Made by a program: the position numbers and the translations under genes
From: Protula sp. h YS-2021
Lineage: Eukaryota; Annelida; Polychaeta; Sabellida; Serpulidae
Assembly (NCBI GenBank): GCA_949752745.1
Contig: OX457027.1
Span: 79,849,214-79,913,213 of the forward strand
DNA: 64,000 nucleotides
Reading direction: 5' to 3'
Notes under the pieces: model-generated
Told to the model about the DNA's origin: nothing
The model's database searches: none
What the model saw: only the letters and a program-made list of their open reading frames with translations
Shown here: positions 20,022 to 30,210 of the stretch, piece by piece
Layout: each line of letters starts with the position of its first letter
Position numbering within the stretch: the stretch's first letter is position 1

Positions 20022-23000
20022 CTGTTAAACTTCTTTGGCCAACCTAACCACTTCACAAATAATTCTTTAACACCTCGTCTTTTTTGTGTTTTCAAGACCT
20101 TTTCAATTCTGTAGACTGATTCAATATCTTTTGTCACTTTCTGCAGTTCTTCTTCATAGAAATGTCCATCAATATTTTCATCCAAAAAGTCTTTCACACG
20201 ATACAAGTGTATTCCTTGCTTCTTACAACGATGTGTGATACTGAAGACTTCTTGCGTCCACTTTATATGATAATCCCGTTGAAATACATATTTCATGTGA
20301 GAAATGCGAACCTGATCACCAATTTTAAATTTGTTGTTTTTTCCCCAAAGACTGGTCTGCTGCATAGAGCCATAAAATGGTTTTTGGAGAGGGTTTAATT
20401 AACTTTTGTTCTAGAATTTCTCTAAGTAGAGAAGTTTTACCACTGCCTGTAGGTCCAGAGACCAAACATGTGAATGGATGCTTCATTTTCGAATATCTGT
20501 TTCTTTCACCCAACTGTTAAACTTCTTTGGCCAACCTAACCACTTTACAAATAATTCTTTAACACCTCGTCTTTTTTGTGTTTTCAAGACCTTTTCAATT
20601 CTGTAGACTGATTCAATATCTTTTGTCACTTTCTGCAGTTCTTCTTCATAGAAATGTCCATCAATATTTTCATCCAAAAAGTCTTTCACACGATACAAGT
20701 GTATTCCTTGCTTCTTACAACGATGTGTGATACTGAAGACTTCTTGCGTCCACTTTATATGATAATCCCGTTGAAATACATATTTCATGTGAGAAATGCG
20801 AACCTGATCACCAATTTTAAATTTGTTGTTTTTTTCCCCAAAGACTGGTCTGCTGCATAGAGCCATAAAATGGTTTTTGGAGAGGGTTTAATTAACTTTT
20901 GTTCTAGAATTTCTCTAAGTAGAGAAGTTTTACCACTGCCTGTAGGTCCAGAGACCAAACATGTGAATGGATGCTTCATTTTCGAATATCTGTTTCTTTC
21001 ACCCAACTGTTAAACTTCTTTGGCCAACCTAACCACTTTACAAATAATTCTTTAACACCTCGTCTTTTTTGTGTTTTCAAGACCTTTTCAATTCTGTAGA
21101 CTGATTCAATATCTTTTGTCACTTTCTGCAGTTCTTCTTCATAGAAATGTCCATCAATATTTTCATCCAAAAAGTCTTTCACACGATACAAGTGTATTCC
21201 TTGCTTCTTACAACGATGTGTGATACTGAAGACTTCTTGCGTCCACTTTATATGATAATCCCGTTGAAATACATATTTCATGTGAGAAATGCGAACCTGA
21301 TCACCAATTTTAAATTTGTTGTTTTTTCCCCAAAGACTGGTCTGCTGCATAGAGCCATAAAATGGTTTTTGGAGAGGGTTTAATTAACTTTTGTTCTAGA
21401 ATTTCTCTAAGTAGAGAAGTTTTACCACTGCCTGTAGGTCCAGAGACCAAACATGTGAATGGATGCTTCATTTTCGAATATATGTTTCTTTCACCCAACT
21501 GTTAAACTTCTTTGGCCAACCTAACCACTTCACAAATAATTCTTTAACACCTCGTCTTTTTTGTGTTTTCAAGACCTTTTCAATTCTGTAGACTGATTCA
21601 ATATCTTTTGTCACTTTCTGCAGTTCTTCTTCATAGAAATGTCCATCAATATTTTCATCCAAAAAGTCTTTCACACGATACAAGTGTATTCCTTGCTTCT
21701 TACAACGATGTGTGATACTGAAGACTTCTTGCGTCCACTTTATATGATAATCCCGTTGAAATACATATTTCATGTGAGAAATGCGAACCTGATCACCAAT
21801 TTTAAATTTGTTGTTTTTTTCCCCAAAGACTGGTCTGCTGCATAGAGCCATAAAATGGTTTTTGGAGAGGGTTTAATTAACTTTTGTTCTAGAATTTCTC
21901 TAAGTAGAGAAGTTTTACCACTGCCTGTAGGTCCAGAGACCAAACATGTGAATGGATGCTTCATTTTCGAATATCTGTTTCTTTCACCCAACTGTTAAAC
22001 TTCTTTGGCCAACCTAACCACTTCACAAATAATTCTTTAACACCTCGTCTTTTTTGTGTTTTCAAGACCTTTTCAATTCTGTAGACTGATTCAATATCTT
22101 TTGTCACTTTCTGCAGTTCTTCTTCATAGAAATGTCCATCAATATTTTCATCCAAAAAGTCTTTCACACGATACAAGTGTATTCCTTGCTTCTTACAACG
22201 ATGTGTGATACTGAAGACTTCTTGCGTCCACTTTATATGATAATCCCGTTGAAATACATATTTCATGTGAGAAATGCGAACCTGATCACCAATTTTAAAT
22301 TTGTTGTTTTTTTCCCCAAAGACTGGTCTGCTGCATAGAGCCATAAAATGGTTTTTGGAGAGGGTTTAATTAACTTTTGTTCTAGAATTTCTCTAAGTAG
22401 AGAAGTTTTACCACTGCCTGTAGGTCCAGAGACCAAACATGTGAATGGATGCTTCATTTTCGAATATATGTTTCTTTCACCCAACTGTTAAACTTCTTTG
22501 GCCAACCTAACCACTTCACAAATAATTCTTTAACACCTCGTCTTTTTTGTGTTTTCAAGACCTTTTCAATTCTGTAGACTGATTCAATATCTTTTGTCAC
22601 TTTCTGCAGTTCTTCTTCATAGAAATGTCCATCAATATTTTCATCCAAAAAGTCTTTCACACGATACAAGTGTATTCCTTGCTTCTTACAACGATGTGTG
22701 ATACTGAAGACTTCTTGCGTCCACTTTATATGATAATCCCGTTGAAATACATATTTCATGTGAGAAATGCGAACCTGATCACCAATTTTAAATTTGTTGT
22801 TTTTTCCCCCAAAGACTGGTCTGCTGCATAGAGCCATAAAATGGTTTTTGGAGAGGGTTTAATTAACTTTTGTTCTAGAATTTCTCTAAGTAGAGAAGTT
22901 TTACCACTGCCTGTAGGTCCAGAGACCAAACATGTGAATGGATGCTTCATTTTCGAATATCTGTTTCTTTCACCCAACTGTTAAACTTCTTTGGCCAACC

Positions 23001-24770
23001 TAACCACTTCACAAATAATTCTTTAACACCTCGTCTTTTTTGTGTTTTCAAGACCTTTTCAATTCTGTAGACTGATTCAATATCTTTTGTCACTTTCTGC
23101 AGTTCTTCTTCATAGAAATGTCCATCAATATTTTCATCCAAAAAGTCTTTCACACGATACAAGTGTATTCCTTGCTTCTTACAACGATGTGTGATACTGA
23201 AGACTTCTTGCGTCCACTTTATATGATAATCCCGTTGAAATACATATTTCATGTGAGAAATGCGAACCTGATCACCAATTTTAAATTTGTTGTTTTTTTC
23301 CCCAAAGACTGGTCTGCTGCATAGAGCCATAAAATGGTTTTTGGAGAGGGTTTAATTAACTTTTGTTCTAGAATTTCTCTAAGTAGAGAAGTTTTACCAC
23401 TGCCTGTAGGTCCAGAGACCAAACATGTGAATGGATGCTTCATTTTCGAATATATGTTTCTTTCACCCAACTGTTAAACTTCTTTGGCCAACCTAACCAC
23501 TTTACAAATAATTCTTTAACACCTCGTCTTTTTTGTGTTTTCAAGACCTTTTCAATTCTGTAGACTGATTCAATATCTTTTGTCACTTTCTGCAGTTCTT
23601 CTTCATAGAAATGTCCATCAATGTTTTCATCCAAAAAGTCTTTCACACGATACAAGTGTATTCCTTGCTTCTTACAACGATGTGTGATACTGAAGACTTC
23701 TTGCGTCCACTTTATATGATAATCCCGTTGAAATACATATTTCATGTGAGAAATGCGAACCTGATCACCAATTTTAAATTTGTTGTTTTTTTCCCCAAAG
23801 ACTGGTCTGCTGCATAGAGCCATAAAATGGTTTTTGGAGAGGGTTTAATTAACTTTTGTTCTAGAATTTCTCTAAGTAGAGAAGTTTTACCACTGCCTGT
23901 AGGTCCAGAGACCAAACATGTGAATGGATGCTTCATTTTCGAATATCTGTTTCTTTCACCCAACTGTTAAACTTCTTTGGCCAACCTAACCACTTCACAA
24001 ATAATTCTTTAACACCTCGTCTTTTTTGTGTTTTCAAGACCTTTTCAATTCTGTAGACTGATTCAATATCTTTTGTCACTTTCTGCAGTTCTTCTTCATA
24101 GAAATGTCCATCAATATTTTCATCCAAAAAGTCTTTCACACGATACAAGTGTATTCCTTGCTTCTTACAACGATGTGTGATACTGAAGACTTCTTGCGTC
24201 CACTTTATATGATAATCCCGTTGAAATACATATTTCATGTGAGAAATGCGAACCTGATCACCAATTTTAAATTTGTTGTTTTTTTCCCCAAAGACTGGTC
24301 TGCTGCATAGAGCCATAAAATGGTTTTTGGAGAGGGTTTAATTAACTTTTGTTCTAGAATTTCTCTAAGTAGAGAAGTTTTACCACTGCCTGTAGGTCCA
24401 GAGACCAAACATGTGAATGGATGCTTCATTTTCGAATATATGTTTCTTTCACCCAACTGTTAAACTTCTTTGGCCAACCTAACCACTTTACAAATAATTC
24501 TTTAACACCTCGTCTTTTTTGTGTTTTCAAGACCTTTTCAATTCTGTAGACTGATTCAATATCTTTTGTCACTTTCTGCAGTTCTTCTTCATAGAAATGT
24601 CCATCAATATTTTCATCCAAAAAGTCTTTCACACGATACAAGTGTATTCCTTGCTTCTTACAACGATGTGTGATACTGAAGACTTCTTGCGTCCACTTTA
24701 TATGATAATCCCGTTGAAATACATATTTCATGTGAGAAATACGAACCTGATCACCAATTTTAAATTTGTT
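19853..24770. repeat. 493-bp tandem repeat, ten units, spanning integrase C-terminus and ATPase N-terminus
   Basis: ATPase starts recur at 20021, 20513, 21006, 21498, 21991, 22484, 22977, 23470, 23963 and 24456, a period of 492-493 bp. Each unit runs from KFKIGDQ of the integrase through its chromodomain and stop, into the ATPase to YAADQSL, where it is fused back to the integrase. The fusion creates short chimeric frames on the minus strand: a P-loop fragment of about 73 codons and a chromodomain frame starting MALCSRP. Units differ by single bases, notably NIYSK versus NRYSK, which mostly alternate, suggesting a two-unit (986-bp) amplification step. A T-run of 6 or 7 explains the one-base length variation. 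Confidence 0.95.
19991..20365 (-). pseudogene. Integrase C-terminal fragment with chromodomain, array unit next to the intact ATPase
   Basis: Residues KFKIGDQVRIS to the stop at 19991. The chromodomain pattern is clear: SVYRIEKVL, an RRGVKELFVKWLGW core and FNSWVKETYI. In a full integrase this module follows the DDE core and may direct the element to modified chromatin. Here the core is missing because the unit is a tandem-duplication product. Equivalent fragments sit in each of the other units. Confidence 0.85.
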
Positions 24771-25500
24771 TTTTTTCTTCTTCTTTGGTTTTAATTTTAA
24801 TTTGTCTACATACATATACTTCCACACTTTCGATTCTATGTCTTTACGAATATCTGCAGGAGCATACTTATTAGGGAGCCATGAGGTCTATGGTTGTAAT
24901 TATACACTAAGTCTGGAAGGATGTCCATATATCGATACGTTTGATTATGTAGGAAATATCGATACATCATTCCCTTTAGAGTACGAATGACTCTCTCAGC
25001 AAAATTGGCTTTGGTTTCATTCTTTGTCGTATAGGCATGTATTCCCTCCCCATCTGTTTTTAAATTCAGTTCCTTTATCCGACCTTAGAGTTCGTGATCT
25101 TCGTTGTGTTTCATGAAAAATCTTTTGAAAGGCTTCTATGACGCTGGTATGTGATTTATTAGGTATTGGCTGCACCCATAAATATTTGGAAAACACATCA
25201 ATGACAACCAATAAAAAGTGGGTGTCATCATTATAGGAAGCTATGTTTCCCATGTCAGCTAAATCAATATCCCACATGTCATCAATTCCACGTGTAATGA
25301 CACGTTGCCTTTTAAACCTGTATTTACAGGTTGTAGTAAACTGAAGGCATCTTGATCCTGTAACCATTTCTTCACTTGTGAATGAGTGACTGGTTGATCA
25401 TTTTTTTTAATATGTGATAAAGTTTGTAAGGACCAGCAAATGCCCCGGGTTGACCAGGTTTAAAGTAAATATTGGTTAAGTAGTCTTTCCACGTCGACAT
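24426..25500 (-). pseudogene. Polinton integrase, right-arm copy with chromodomain, frameshifted
   Basis: Starts at the ATG 25498-25500. Order: N-terminal PGAFAGPYKLY; a frameshift near 25405-25415 in a T run and another near 25330 (one base lost); core with WDIDLADM, VVIDVFSKYLWV and LRSDKGTEF (second catalytic Asp); a ~20-bp loss near 25050; FAERVIRTLKGMM region (Glu); Lys-rich linker; KFKIGDQ; chromodomain; stop at 24426. It overlaps the first array copy of the ATPase start by 31 bases. Several lesions make it non-functional as read. Confidence 0.85.
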
Positions 25501-25509
25501 GTTAACACT

Positions 25510-25690
25510 AAATGATCAACACTATATCTTGCCTTTTATTTTGTCAACATATCTTGCATTTGATTTTATCAACATATGTTGCATTTTATCAACTCATCTT
25601 AAATTTTATTTTACCAACATATCTTAAATTTTATTTTATCATCTCAATCAACATATCTTACAAATCAAGTATTGATACAATGGTGTGAAT
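25510..25690. repeat. AT-rich minisatellite, inverted counterpart of 16785-17000
   Basis: Imperfect repeats of CATATCTTGCATTTGATTTT and shorter variants, between the integrase start and the small Cys-containing ORF. Confidence 0.85.
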
Positions 25691-25708
25691 AATTGGAGTC
25701 CATTGATC

Positions 25709-25991
25709 TTAAATGTATATTAACCAACTACTTAATTCATCAAATGTGATAGCATCTACACCATATTTTTCACAACGTTGATTTGCATTATCTAACACTT
25801 TATCTAAATGAATATAATATTTAGCTTCATTCCAATATGTATAGACACATGTAGAATGACACGTGTGTTCTAAACACTCTTCATTTTGACAAGCAGGACA
25901 TACTAAACATGCAAATTTTTTTTACAGCTAATAACATTTCTTCACAATATGTTTTTTGCACAATATATTGTCTCAATGTAATGTCTGCCAT
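25709..25991 (-). pseudogene. Small Cys-containing Polinton protein, right-arm copy, frameshifted
   Basis: Starts MADITLRQYIVQ at 25991. An A-run of eight near 25916-25923 shifts the frame before the Cys cluster, which then reads CxxCPACQNEEC and HTCHSTC in another frame and ends SSWLIYI-stop. The left-arm copy has six A residues at the same point. Confidence 0.55.
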
Positions 25992-26230
25992 TGTACTGCA
26001 ATATAGATTAACCACTCTCTCACTTCATCGAACAGTCTTGGATCAAATCGAGTGAAGTGATATGCTGCTTCCACACCAAACTCCTCAGCTCCGTCAATGT
26101 TTGAAAGCACACACTCTTTGATAAAATCCTCGCGTAAGTTTGGTACGTTCAGCGTGGAATGAGCAAGTTCCCAATAAATGTCAAAGTGCTGCAGTTGTTG
26201 TTGAATAGATCCAAAACGTGCCAGTTCATC
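25973..26230 (-). pseudogene. Right-arm copy of the 95-aa small protein, 5' end lost
   Basis: Matches 16169-16456 from DELARFGSIQQQ to EWLIYIAV, but the first ~20 codons are deleted and a stop lies just upstream in frame. The original stop codon has also changed, extending the frame into the next gene. Confidence 0.7.
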
Positions 26231-26297
26231 TTTGTTTCACATGTCCATATAACACGTCTGCACACTATGACGGCTGGCAAGCAAATGACTCTCAGTC

Positions 26298-26957
26298 TTA
26301 CTCTGCAGATACTGTTAGTGAGCCGCACTTGTTGCAGAAGTTGTCTGGTTCACACAACTTGCAATTGTACTTGTGGCAGTGACAATAATTATCCTCAGCA
26401 TATCCGTAAGCACCACAATATTCACAGGTAAGTCCAAGTTGATTTTGCACATCCATATTCTCCAATTGAACTTCAGCCAGTCTTTTCTTGGATAACTTTG
26501 ACACTTTCATCCGATTGTCCTTTTGCAGCTTGATAGGAGTTTTCTTGCCATGACATTCCGTACATGGCAAAAAGGTTGAGTTAATGCTATCCATCTCCTG
26601 AAGCAAAGTCTCCCATTCACCATCATTCATGTTGATGTAATACTTGTATTCTTTCCCTTCAAACAGTGATGTTTGCACAAAACTCACATAGCGCATGTCC
26701 AAGTATGAAATGACTTCAAGCCACTTCGTTTGCGTTAAGTACAGTTTGAAGCCAATGTCGCGTAATCTTGTTAAGTTCAGACACACAATCTTCCACAAGG
26801 ATGGTGATAAAGCAAGCCATCTCTGTCCACATTTGATTCGAATAAATAACCCAAATTGTCCATGCTCCACAGTAATGGTTAAGTTTGCACTAATTTTTAA
26901 ATCTGCTTGTCTTCTCCATGGCTGCGCGTTGAATGATGACTGCACTTGACACTTCAC
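26298..26957 (-). CDS. Polinton cysteine-rich protein, 219 aa
   Basis: Homologue of 1148-1783. Shared features are RYVSF near the middle, YYINMNDGEW, RMKVSKLSKK, and a C-terminal zinc-type cluster CEYCGAYGYAEDN, CHCHKYNCKLCEP, DNFCNKCG. Frame intact. The first ~20 residues are unlike the Polinton 1 protein, and a TATA box lies only 2-13 bp upstream of the first ATG, so the true start is uncertain and the N-terminus may be altered. Function unknown. Confidence 0.7.
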   Translation of the reverse strand: MKCQVQSSFNAQPWRRQADLKISANLTITVEHGQFGLFIRIKCGQRWLALSPSLWKIVCLNLTRLRDIGFKLYLTQTKWLEVISYLDMRYVSFVQTSLFEGKEYKYYINMNDGEWETLLQEMDSINSTFLPCTECHGKKTPIKLQKDNRMKVSKLSKKRLAEVQLENMDVQNQLGLTCEYCGAYGYAEDNYCHCHKYNCKLCEPDNFCNKCGSLTVSAE

Positions 26958-26958
26958 T

Positions 26959-26970
26959 CCTTTTATATAG
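26959..26970 (-). promoter_or_regulatory. TATA box at the cysteine-rich gene
   Basis: Minus-strand CTATATAAAAGG directly upstream of the first ATG of the cysteine-rich ORF. The spacing is unusually short compared with the other Polinton boxes. Confidence 0.5.
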
Positions 26971-26973
26971 ACA

Positions 26974-27576
26974 TTACATGTATGTTTTCATGAGATGTTT
27001 GCAAAATCGCGGAGCGATCTCGTTGAAACCATCCAGAAAGGCTGTTGGCAAACCGTCTGTTAGAGATTGTCTCATGACGATAACTAAAAAGTCTCCTCGT
27101 TTGCGACTCCCAATTATCCATTGAAAGAGCATTGGCATGGTGAAATATCCTTTTGCATAGAGGTAGGCCATCATATCATACACCTTAATATGTTCTTCAA
27201 GGTACTTGAAGCCATGTAGCATGACCTTTGCACATTTGGAATCGTGATCCTCATCAACACACTTTGGCGCCGGTAGACAGAAAGTCTTAAAAAGTTCCTC
27301 ATGAAGACTTCTAATAAGTTGAACGAAACGTCGGGTCATGGCTTCGGAGAACTTTGGCTCTGACGCGGGAAGATGCTCTATGTTTCCTTCTAGCATGTAG
27401 ATAAGCTGAATGACAGTGTTCACTTCTTCCGTTAGGTATATGTATGTGTGTTGATCGAAAAAGCCTTCTTCACATAAACGCCATAAAATGGTGCAATCGA
27501 TCAGAGGAATCACTGCTTGAAAGTTTCGTTTCAACAGCGTGACGTCTTCCTCAGTAACAGGAATAGCTTTGCTCAA
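26974..27576 (-). CDS. Helical protein, 200 aa, possible tandem CARD-like (death-fold) protein
   Basis: Intact ORF without Cys-rich or catalytic motifs. Two segments have the hydrophobic rhythm of a CARD: residues ~9-65 (DVTLLKRNFQAVIPLID, then ILWRLCEEGFF) and ~130-195 (VYDMMAYLYAKGYFTMPMLF, then a GLPTAFLDGFNEI end). In both, a basic first helix is followed by an L-x(4)-G-(F/Y) turn. CARDs mediate assembly of apoptosis and innate-immune complexes, and viruses use them as decoys. This is pattern matching only; an unrelated helical bundle is possible. Overlaps the acidic gene by 4 bases. Confidence 0.35.
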   Translation of the reverse strand: MSKAIPVTEEDVTLLKRNFQAVIPLIDCTILWRLCEEGFFDQHTYIYLTEEVNTVIQLIYMLEGNIEHLPASEPKFSEAMTRRFVQLIRSLHEELFKTFCLPAPKCVDEDHDSKCAKVMLHGFKYLEEHIKVYDMMAYLYAKGYFTMPMLFQWIIGSRKRGDFLVIVMRQSLTDGLPTAFLDGFNEIAPRFCKHLMKTYM

Positions 27577-28112
27577 TTCAAATTTAGATTTGAGCTGCTT
27601 GTCATCGTAGTCGCTGTCGTCATCGTCGTCGTTGTCGTCATCACCATCGTTGTCGTCATTGCCGTCGTTGTCGTATCACCGTCGCTGTCGTCATCTCCGT
27701 CGTTGTCACCGTCGTTGTCGTCATCGCTTGACATGACCACTTCTTTTTCCTCAAGATGCTCTAGATGCGCCTTTAACTTTGTGCTGAGTGGCTTGGCGCT
27801 ACCATTTACAAGCGCATTCGCAACCCAGAACGGATAGTCAGATCCCTCAGGATCTGGCATTTTTTGCTGCACTGTAGGCACGTCTGACGGAGCACCTAAC
27901 GCTTCCTCATGCTTTCTTTGCTGAACTGTAGACACGTCCGACGGAGTCCCTAATGCTTCCTCCAAGGCTTTTTCAGCTTCTGCCATTGTACTTAGGAAGG
28001 TAGCAGTCTCCTCTGCAGTTAAAACTGCATCTGTAAAAGCCATTGTTTCGTTGCTGAAGAGGCTATCAATTTCCATGTTGCTAGCTGTTGTTGCTTTTCG
28101 AGACATCTCCAT
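27573..28112 (-). CDS. Acidic, low-complexity Polinton protein, 179 aa
   Basis: The N-terminal half is Glu/Ala-rich and contains two copies of a 15-residue repeat, EALGTPSDVSTVQQ and EALGAPSDVPTVQQ. Then PEGSDYPFWVANALVNG, a short Asp-rich run (SSDDDNDGDNDGDDD) and a Thr/Met-rich tail encoded by a GTCGTT/GTCATC-like simple repeat. First gene of the minus-strand block, with a TATA box 43 bp upstream. The acidic and Thr-rich tail may expand or contract by replication slippage. Role unknown. Confidence 0.5.
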   Translation of the reverse strand: MEMSRKATTASNMEIDSLFSNETMAFTDAVLTAEETATFLSTMAEAEKALEEALGTPSDVSTVQQRKHEEALGAPSDVPTVQQKMPDPEGSDYPFWVANALVNGSAKPLSTKLKAHLEHLEEKEVVMSSDDDNDGDNDGDDDSDGDTTTTAMTTTMVMTTTTTMTTATTMTSSSNLNLN

Positions 28113-28154
28113 GGTGTCTTAGCAATGCAATAGCCATAGGGGTGTCGAACGGAC

Positions 28155-28165
28155 GTTTTTATACT
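28155..28165 (-). promoter_or_regulatory. TATA box upstream of the acidic gene
   Basis: Minus-strand AGTATAAAAAC, about 43-53 bp upstream of the ATG at 28112. Confidence 0.5.
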
Positions 28166-28179
28166 ACTGTCGGTGAGTC

Positions 28180-29990
28180 AGTGGCTTGAAGGTCGATTGG
28201 CTTAAAAAATGGAGAACTTGTACGTTTGGGGAAGGTGCCCCATCTGTCCGTCTGCCCGTCTGCCGTGTTATGTGTGGAGACAGATAGCAAAAAAAAGTTG
28301 CAGTCTGGGTTAAAAATACCCTGGCTTGTGAAATGAAACGCTTAATCTGTCATGGCTATTGGTATATGCGTGTGGAGAGAAAGAGAGAGAGAGTTTAAAA
28401 AAGCCACTGTCTGGGTTAAAAATAACTAGGCTTGTGAAATAAAACGCTAAATCTGTCGTGGCTATTGGTATATGTGTGTGAAGAGAGAGATAAAAATAAA
28501 AGAAAATGATTGCCCGTTTGCCCCGTCTGCCGTAGGTGTTATATATGCATAGAGAGAATGACAGAGCAAACGTGAAAGTGAAGGGAAAAAGACGACCCGT
28601 TTGCCCCATTTGAAAGAGAGAAAGAGAAAATGAGGGAAAAAAGAGTGGCTCCTTGGTTGCGTTTACCGTTATGTGTGCTTGGAGAGAGAGAGAGAAAGAG
28701 AAAGCAATAAAAATGTTTCCCCTTTTGCCCAGTCTGCCGTAGGTGTTATATGTGTATAGAGAGAGTGACAGAGCAAACGTGAAAGTGAGAGGAAAAAAGA
28801 CAAGCCGTTTGCCGTTTGAAAGAGACAGAGAAAATGGGGAAAAAAAGTGGCTGCTTGGTTGCGTTTGCCGTTGTGTTATGAGAGCGAGAAAGCTGGCTTG
28901 AGAAAGGAAACGCTAAATGAGCCGTACGTGGTTGGTATATGCAGGGAGAGAGAGCGAGAATATCGAACAAAAAAAGACTGCCCGTTTGTCCGGTTGTCCA
29001 TTTGTCCCTCTTTCCGTTTGTCCAGCTGTCCGTTTGTCCGACTTACCCTTTACCAGTCTGCCGTGGTGTGTGTGTGGAGCGAGAAAGCAAAAAAAGAGTT
29101 GTTGCTTGTATACATAGAGTGGCCTGTGGTGCGGCTTGCCCCGGGGAGCCTGAAAGTCGGCTGGTCCCGGGGGACCTAAAGGTCGATTGGCGGGGGGGCC
29201 TAAATGTCGACTGGCGGGGGTGGCCTGTCGACCAGCTCATAGATACAGTGGCTATCCTCGCAGTGTATGCCTAAAGGTCGATTGGCGGGGGGGGGGGGGT
29301 GCCTGTCGACCTGCTGTGTGGCTGGCCCCGGGGGGCCTGAAGGTCATCTGGCCCCGGGGGGCCTGTCGACCAGCTCTATCACAGTGTAGATACAGTGGCT
29401 ATCCTCGCAGTGTATGCCTGCCTTGCAACTGGCCCCGGGGGGCCTGTCGATTAGTTGGCCGCATGCAGGCTTAAGTCGATCTGTGTGACGTCATTGCTGG
29501 GTCAAAATACACAGCAGACCAGCTCTAAGCCTCTATAAGTCCTCTGCTTAAAAACAGTTGGAGAGCTCTCTACCCGTTTGTACGACTGCCCGTTTGTCCG
29601 ACTGTCCGTTTGTCCGGCTGTCTGTTTGTCCGGGTGTCCGTTTGTCCGTTTGTCCGGTTGTCGTAGGTGTTATGTGTGTTTGGAGAGTGAGAAAGGTAAA
29701 AAAAGAGTTGTTGTTGCCTGTATATGCCGTAATGTGTATGGAGAGAGCTTGCTCGGTTTTAATTGCCTATGTATGTTGTCATGTGTAAGGAGAGAGACAG
29801 CTCTCATCTCAGTGCTTGCTCGGTTTTAATTGCTTTCGCAATGGCTTGGTTGGAGAGCGAGAAAGTATAGTGTTCGGGTGTCCGAGTGTCCGAGTGTCCG
29901 GGTACCCTTTTGTCCGGGCGCCCTTTTGTCCGGATGCCCATTTGTCCGGGTGCCCATTTGTCCGGCTGCCCGTTTGAATGGCTGCCCACT
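28180..29990. repeat. Complex minisatellite region
   Basis: Consists of (a) ~105-bp modules with GTCTGGGTTAAAAATA and GAGAGAGA tracts at about 28290-28500, and related CCCGTTTGCCCC modules at 28510-28860; (b) TGTCCGTTTGTCCG arrays at 28980-29045, 29580-29665 and 29870-29975; (c) GC-rich CCCCGGGGGGCCTGTCGACC and GGTCGATTGGCGGGGG units at 29110-29460. Composition is far more GC-rich than the neighbours. Open frames here are repeat translations. Confidence 0.85.
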
Positions 29991-30003
29991 ATCCCTATCA
30001 TGT

Positions 30004-30140
30004 CATTATGACGTTCATATGACGTTCGTATGACGTCCATATCACGTCCACATGACGTCCATATCACGTCCATATCACGTCTATATGACGTCTATATGAT
30101 GTCACTGTTTTACTAGCCCCATGGGGCTTCTAAAACAATG
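30004..30140. repeat. ~12-bp array of (T)GACGTCCATA units
   Basis: About nine units of ATGACGTCCATATCACGTCC type with full TGACGTCA palindromes at the right edge. The TGACGTCA motif is also clustered in the 959-bp element at 3425-4383. Confidence 0.85.
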
Positions 30141-30210
30141 ACGTCACTGTTTTAGAAACCCCATTATATGTGTGTTAGAAACCCCATTATATATGTTTTA
30201 GAAACCCCAC

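Noticed and set aside
20325..24456. Nine chimeric P-loop and chromodomain frames in the 493-bp array as separate genes
   Set aside because: They arise from the tandem-duplication junction; neither module is complete. Described as one repeat instead.
19853..24770. CRISPR-like or centromeric satellite array
   Set aside because: Units have no spacers and are made of recognisable integrase and ATPase coding sequence.
20162..24794. Plus-strand frames starting MSINIFIQKVFH in each array unit
   Set aside because: Antisense shadow of the integrase chromodomain.
28847..30073. Cys/Pro/Ser-rich frames in the minisatellite region
   Set aside because: Produced by GTCCG and GGCC repeats; no conserved start or domain.
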